Shown: piece by piece, positions 13,007 to 14,274 of the stretch
Numbering within the stretch: position 1 is the stretch's first letter
Layout: each line of letters opens with the position of its first letter
Source: Pseudomonadota bacterium
Lineage (GTDB): Bacteria; Pseudomonadota; Alphaproteobacteria; Rhizobiales; Xanthobacteraceae
NCBI GenBank assembly: GCA_023417665.1
Contig: JAEZFA010000197.1
Span: 1 to 14,274, forward strand
Direction: 5' to 3'
DNA: 14,274 nucleotides
Notes under the pieces: generated by a model
Databases searched by the model: none
What the model saw: the letters and a program-made list of their open reading frames with translations, nothing else
What the model was told of the DNA's origin: nothing
Position numbers and translations under genes: made by a program

Positions 13007-14274
13007 ATGATGCGCCAGTACGAACTCGTTGACCGGGTTCGTCGCTATAACCCTGCGACCGACGAGGCGCTGCTCGACAGCGCCTATGTCTATGCCATGC
13101 GCGCGCATGGCTCGCAGACGCGCGCGTCCGGCGATCCCTATTTCTCGCATCCCCTGGAAGTCGCGGCGATTCTCACCGACCTGAAGCTCGACGACGCGAC
13201 GATCGTGGCGGCGCTCCTGCACGACACCATCGAGGATACCAAGGCGACGCGCGCCGAGATCAGCAAGAAGTTCGGCAAGGACATCGGCACGCTGGTCGAG
13301 GGGCTCACCAAGATCAAGAAGCTCGATCTCGTATCGAAGCAGGCGGCGCAGGCGGAAAACCTGCGCAAGCTTTTGCTTGCGATTGCCGACGACGTACGCG
13401 TGCTGCTCGTCAAGCTCGCGGACCGGCTGCACAACATGCGCACGCTGAAATTCGTGCCGGAGGAAAAGCGCAACCGCGTTGCCGAGGAAACGCTGGACAT
13501 CTACGCGCCGCTTGCCGGTCGCATGGGCATGCAGGACATGCGCGAGGAACTGGAGGATCTTTCCTTCCGCCAGTTGCAGCCGGACGTCTATCGCTCGATC
13601 GATAGCCGGCTTGTCGCGCTGCGCGGGCGCAATGCCGGACTGATCAAGGGCATCGAAGACGAGCTGACATCCGAACTGGCGCGCAAGGGCATTCACGCGA
13701 AAGTGCGGGGCCGCGAGAAGCGGCCTTATTCGATCTGGAAAAAAATGGAGCGCAAGGCGCTGGGGTTCGAGCAATTGTCCGACCTCTACGGTTTCAGGGT
13801 CGTGGTCGGCAGCGTTGCCGACTGTTACGGCGCCGTGGGCATCGTGCATACGAAGTGGCCCTTCGTGCCGGGCCGCTTCAAGGACTACATCTCGACGCCG
13901 AAACAGAACGACTACCGTTCACTGCACACCACCGTGGTCGGTCCGGGCCGGCAGCGGGTCGAACTGCAGATCCGAACGCAGGAGATGGATCAGGTCGCGG
14001 AGTACGGCATCGCCGCACATGCCTTCTACAAGGACAGCGAGAAAGCGCCGGGTGACCTGCTTTCGCAGGACTCCAACGCTTATGCCTGGCTGCGGCGCAC
14101 GATCGAAATGCTCGCGGAAGGATCGAGCCCGGAGGAATTTCTCGAGCACACCAAGCTCGAACTGTTCCACGACCAGGTGTTCTGCTTCACTCCGAAAGGC
14201 CGCCTGATTGCGTTGCCCCGAAAGGCTACGCCGATCGACTTCGCCTATGCCGTGCATACCGATGTCGGCAACAG
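13007..14274 (+). CDS. Bifunctional (p)ppGpp synthetase/hydrolase, RelA/SpoT homologue, 3' part beyond the window
   Basis: This enzyme makes and degrades (p)ppGpp, the stringent-response alarmone. The open frame from ATG 13007 gives 422 residues before the window ends, so the C-terminal regulatory half is missing. The hydrolase HD domain is intact, with His48 (YFSHPLE), His72-Asp73 (LLHDTIED) and Asp139 (LADRLHNM). The synthetase domain is also intact, with RPYSIWKKM from 239, DLYGFRVVV from 259, KDYISTPKQNDYRSLHTT from 292 and Glu319 in VELQIRTQ. Both activities are therefore expected, as in the single Rsh of most alphaproteobacteria. A TGS domain begins near 385 (LFHDQVFCFTPKGRLIALPR). AGGAG at 12991-12995 lies 11 nt upstream, rather far. 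A second ATG follows directly at 13010. The position after rpoZ parallels rpoZ-spoT of enterobacteria. Confidence 0.97.
   Translation, partial: MMRQYELVDRVRRYNPATDEALLDSAYVYAMRAHGSQTRASGDPYFSHPLEVAAILTDLKLDDATIVAALLHDTIEDTKATRAEISKKFGKDIGTLVEGLTKIKKLDLVSKQAAQAENLRKLLLAIADDVRVLLVKLADRLHNMRTLKFVPEEKRNRVAEETLDIYAPLAGRMGMQDMREELEDLSFRQLQPDVYRSIDSRLVALRGRNAGLIKGIEDELTSELARKGIHAKVRGREKRPYSIWKKMERKALGFEQLSDLYGFRVVVGSVADCYGAVGIVHTKWPFVPGRFKDYISTPKQNDYRSLHTTVVGPGRQRVELQIRTQEMDQVAEYGIAAHAFYKDSEKAPGDLLSQDSNAYAWLRRTIEMLAEGSSPEEFLEHTKLELFHDQVFCFTPKGRLIALPRKATPIDFAYAVHTDVGN

Overview
The window reads as a chromosomal stretch of a high-GC alphaproteobacterium, most likely Hyphomicrobiales of the Bradyrhizobium/Afipia/Xanthobacteraceae kind. 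The evidence is a Porin_2-type outer-membrane porin with the typical mature N-terminus (ADLPVKAKPV), a family 5 uracil-DNA glycosylase, a LabA-like NYN protein, and the order dapA-smpB / rpoZ-rsh. The genus is inference; no rRNA or other decisive marker is present.

Left part (1-4616): the first codons of an unidentified membrane or exported protein leave the window on the minus strand. Divergent from it is an MltB-type lytic transglycosylase. Next come a soluble globin-coupled-sensor-like chemotaxis transducer, a 467-nt non-coding stretch that is probably the porin leader, and the porin, closed by a strong bidirectional terminator.

Middle (4668-9031): on the minus strand a Slt70-type soluble lytic transglycosylase is followed after 30 nt by an alpha/beta hydrolase, probably one operon. 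Upstream of it lies a lower-GC island of about 1.4 kb with one TylF/MycF-like SAM methyltransferase between long non-coding flanks. It separates the transglycosylase from dapA and looks acquired or variable.

Right part (9032-14274): dapA and smpB form a tight plus-strand pair. Convergent to them is a minus-strand cluster of an NYN-domain putative RNase, a family 5 UDG whose TTG start overlaps the NYN stop, and a DUF3775 protein. Divergent from the NYN gene, across a gap rich in inverted repeats, are rpoZ (RNA polymerase omega) and a bifunctional (p)ppGpp synthetase/hydrolase cut by the window end.

Two cell-wall lytic enzymes, lysine/DAP synthesis, ribosome rescue and the stringent-response pair make this mainly a housekeeping region. 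I found no CRISPR array, tRNA, rRNA, transposase or complete mobile element, and no convincing new multi-gene system. The items most worth checking are the apparently haem-less globin domain of the chemotaxis transducer, the methyltransferase island, the NYN-UDG coupling, and the repeated inverted repeats between the NYN gene and rpoZ.
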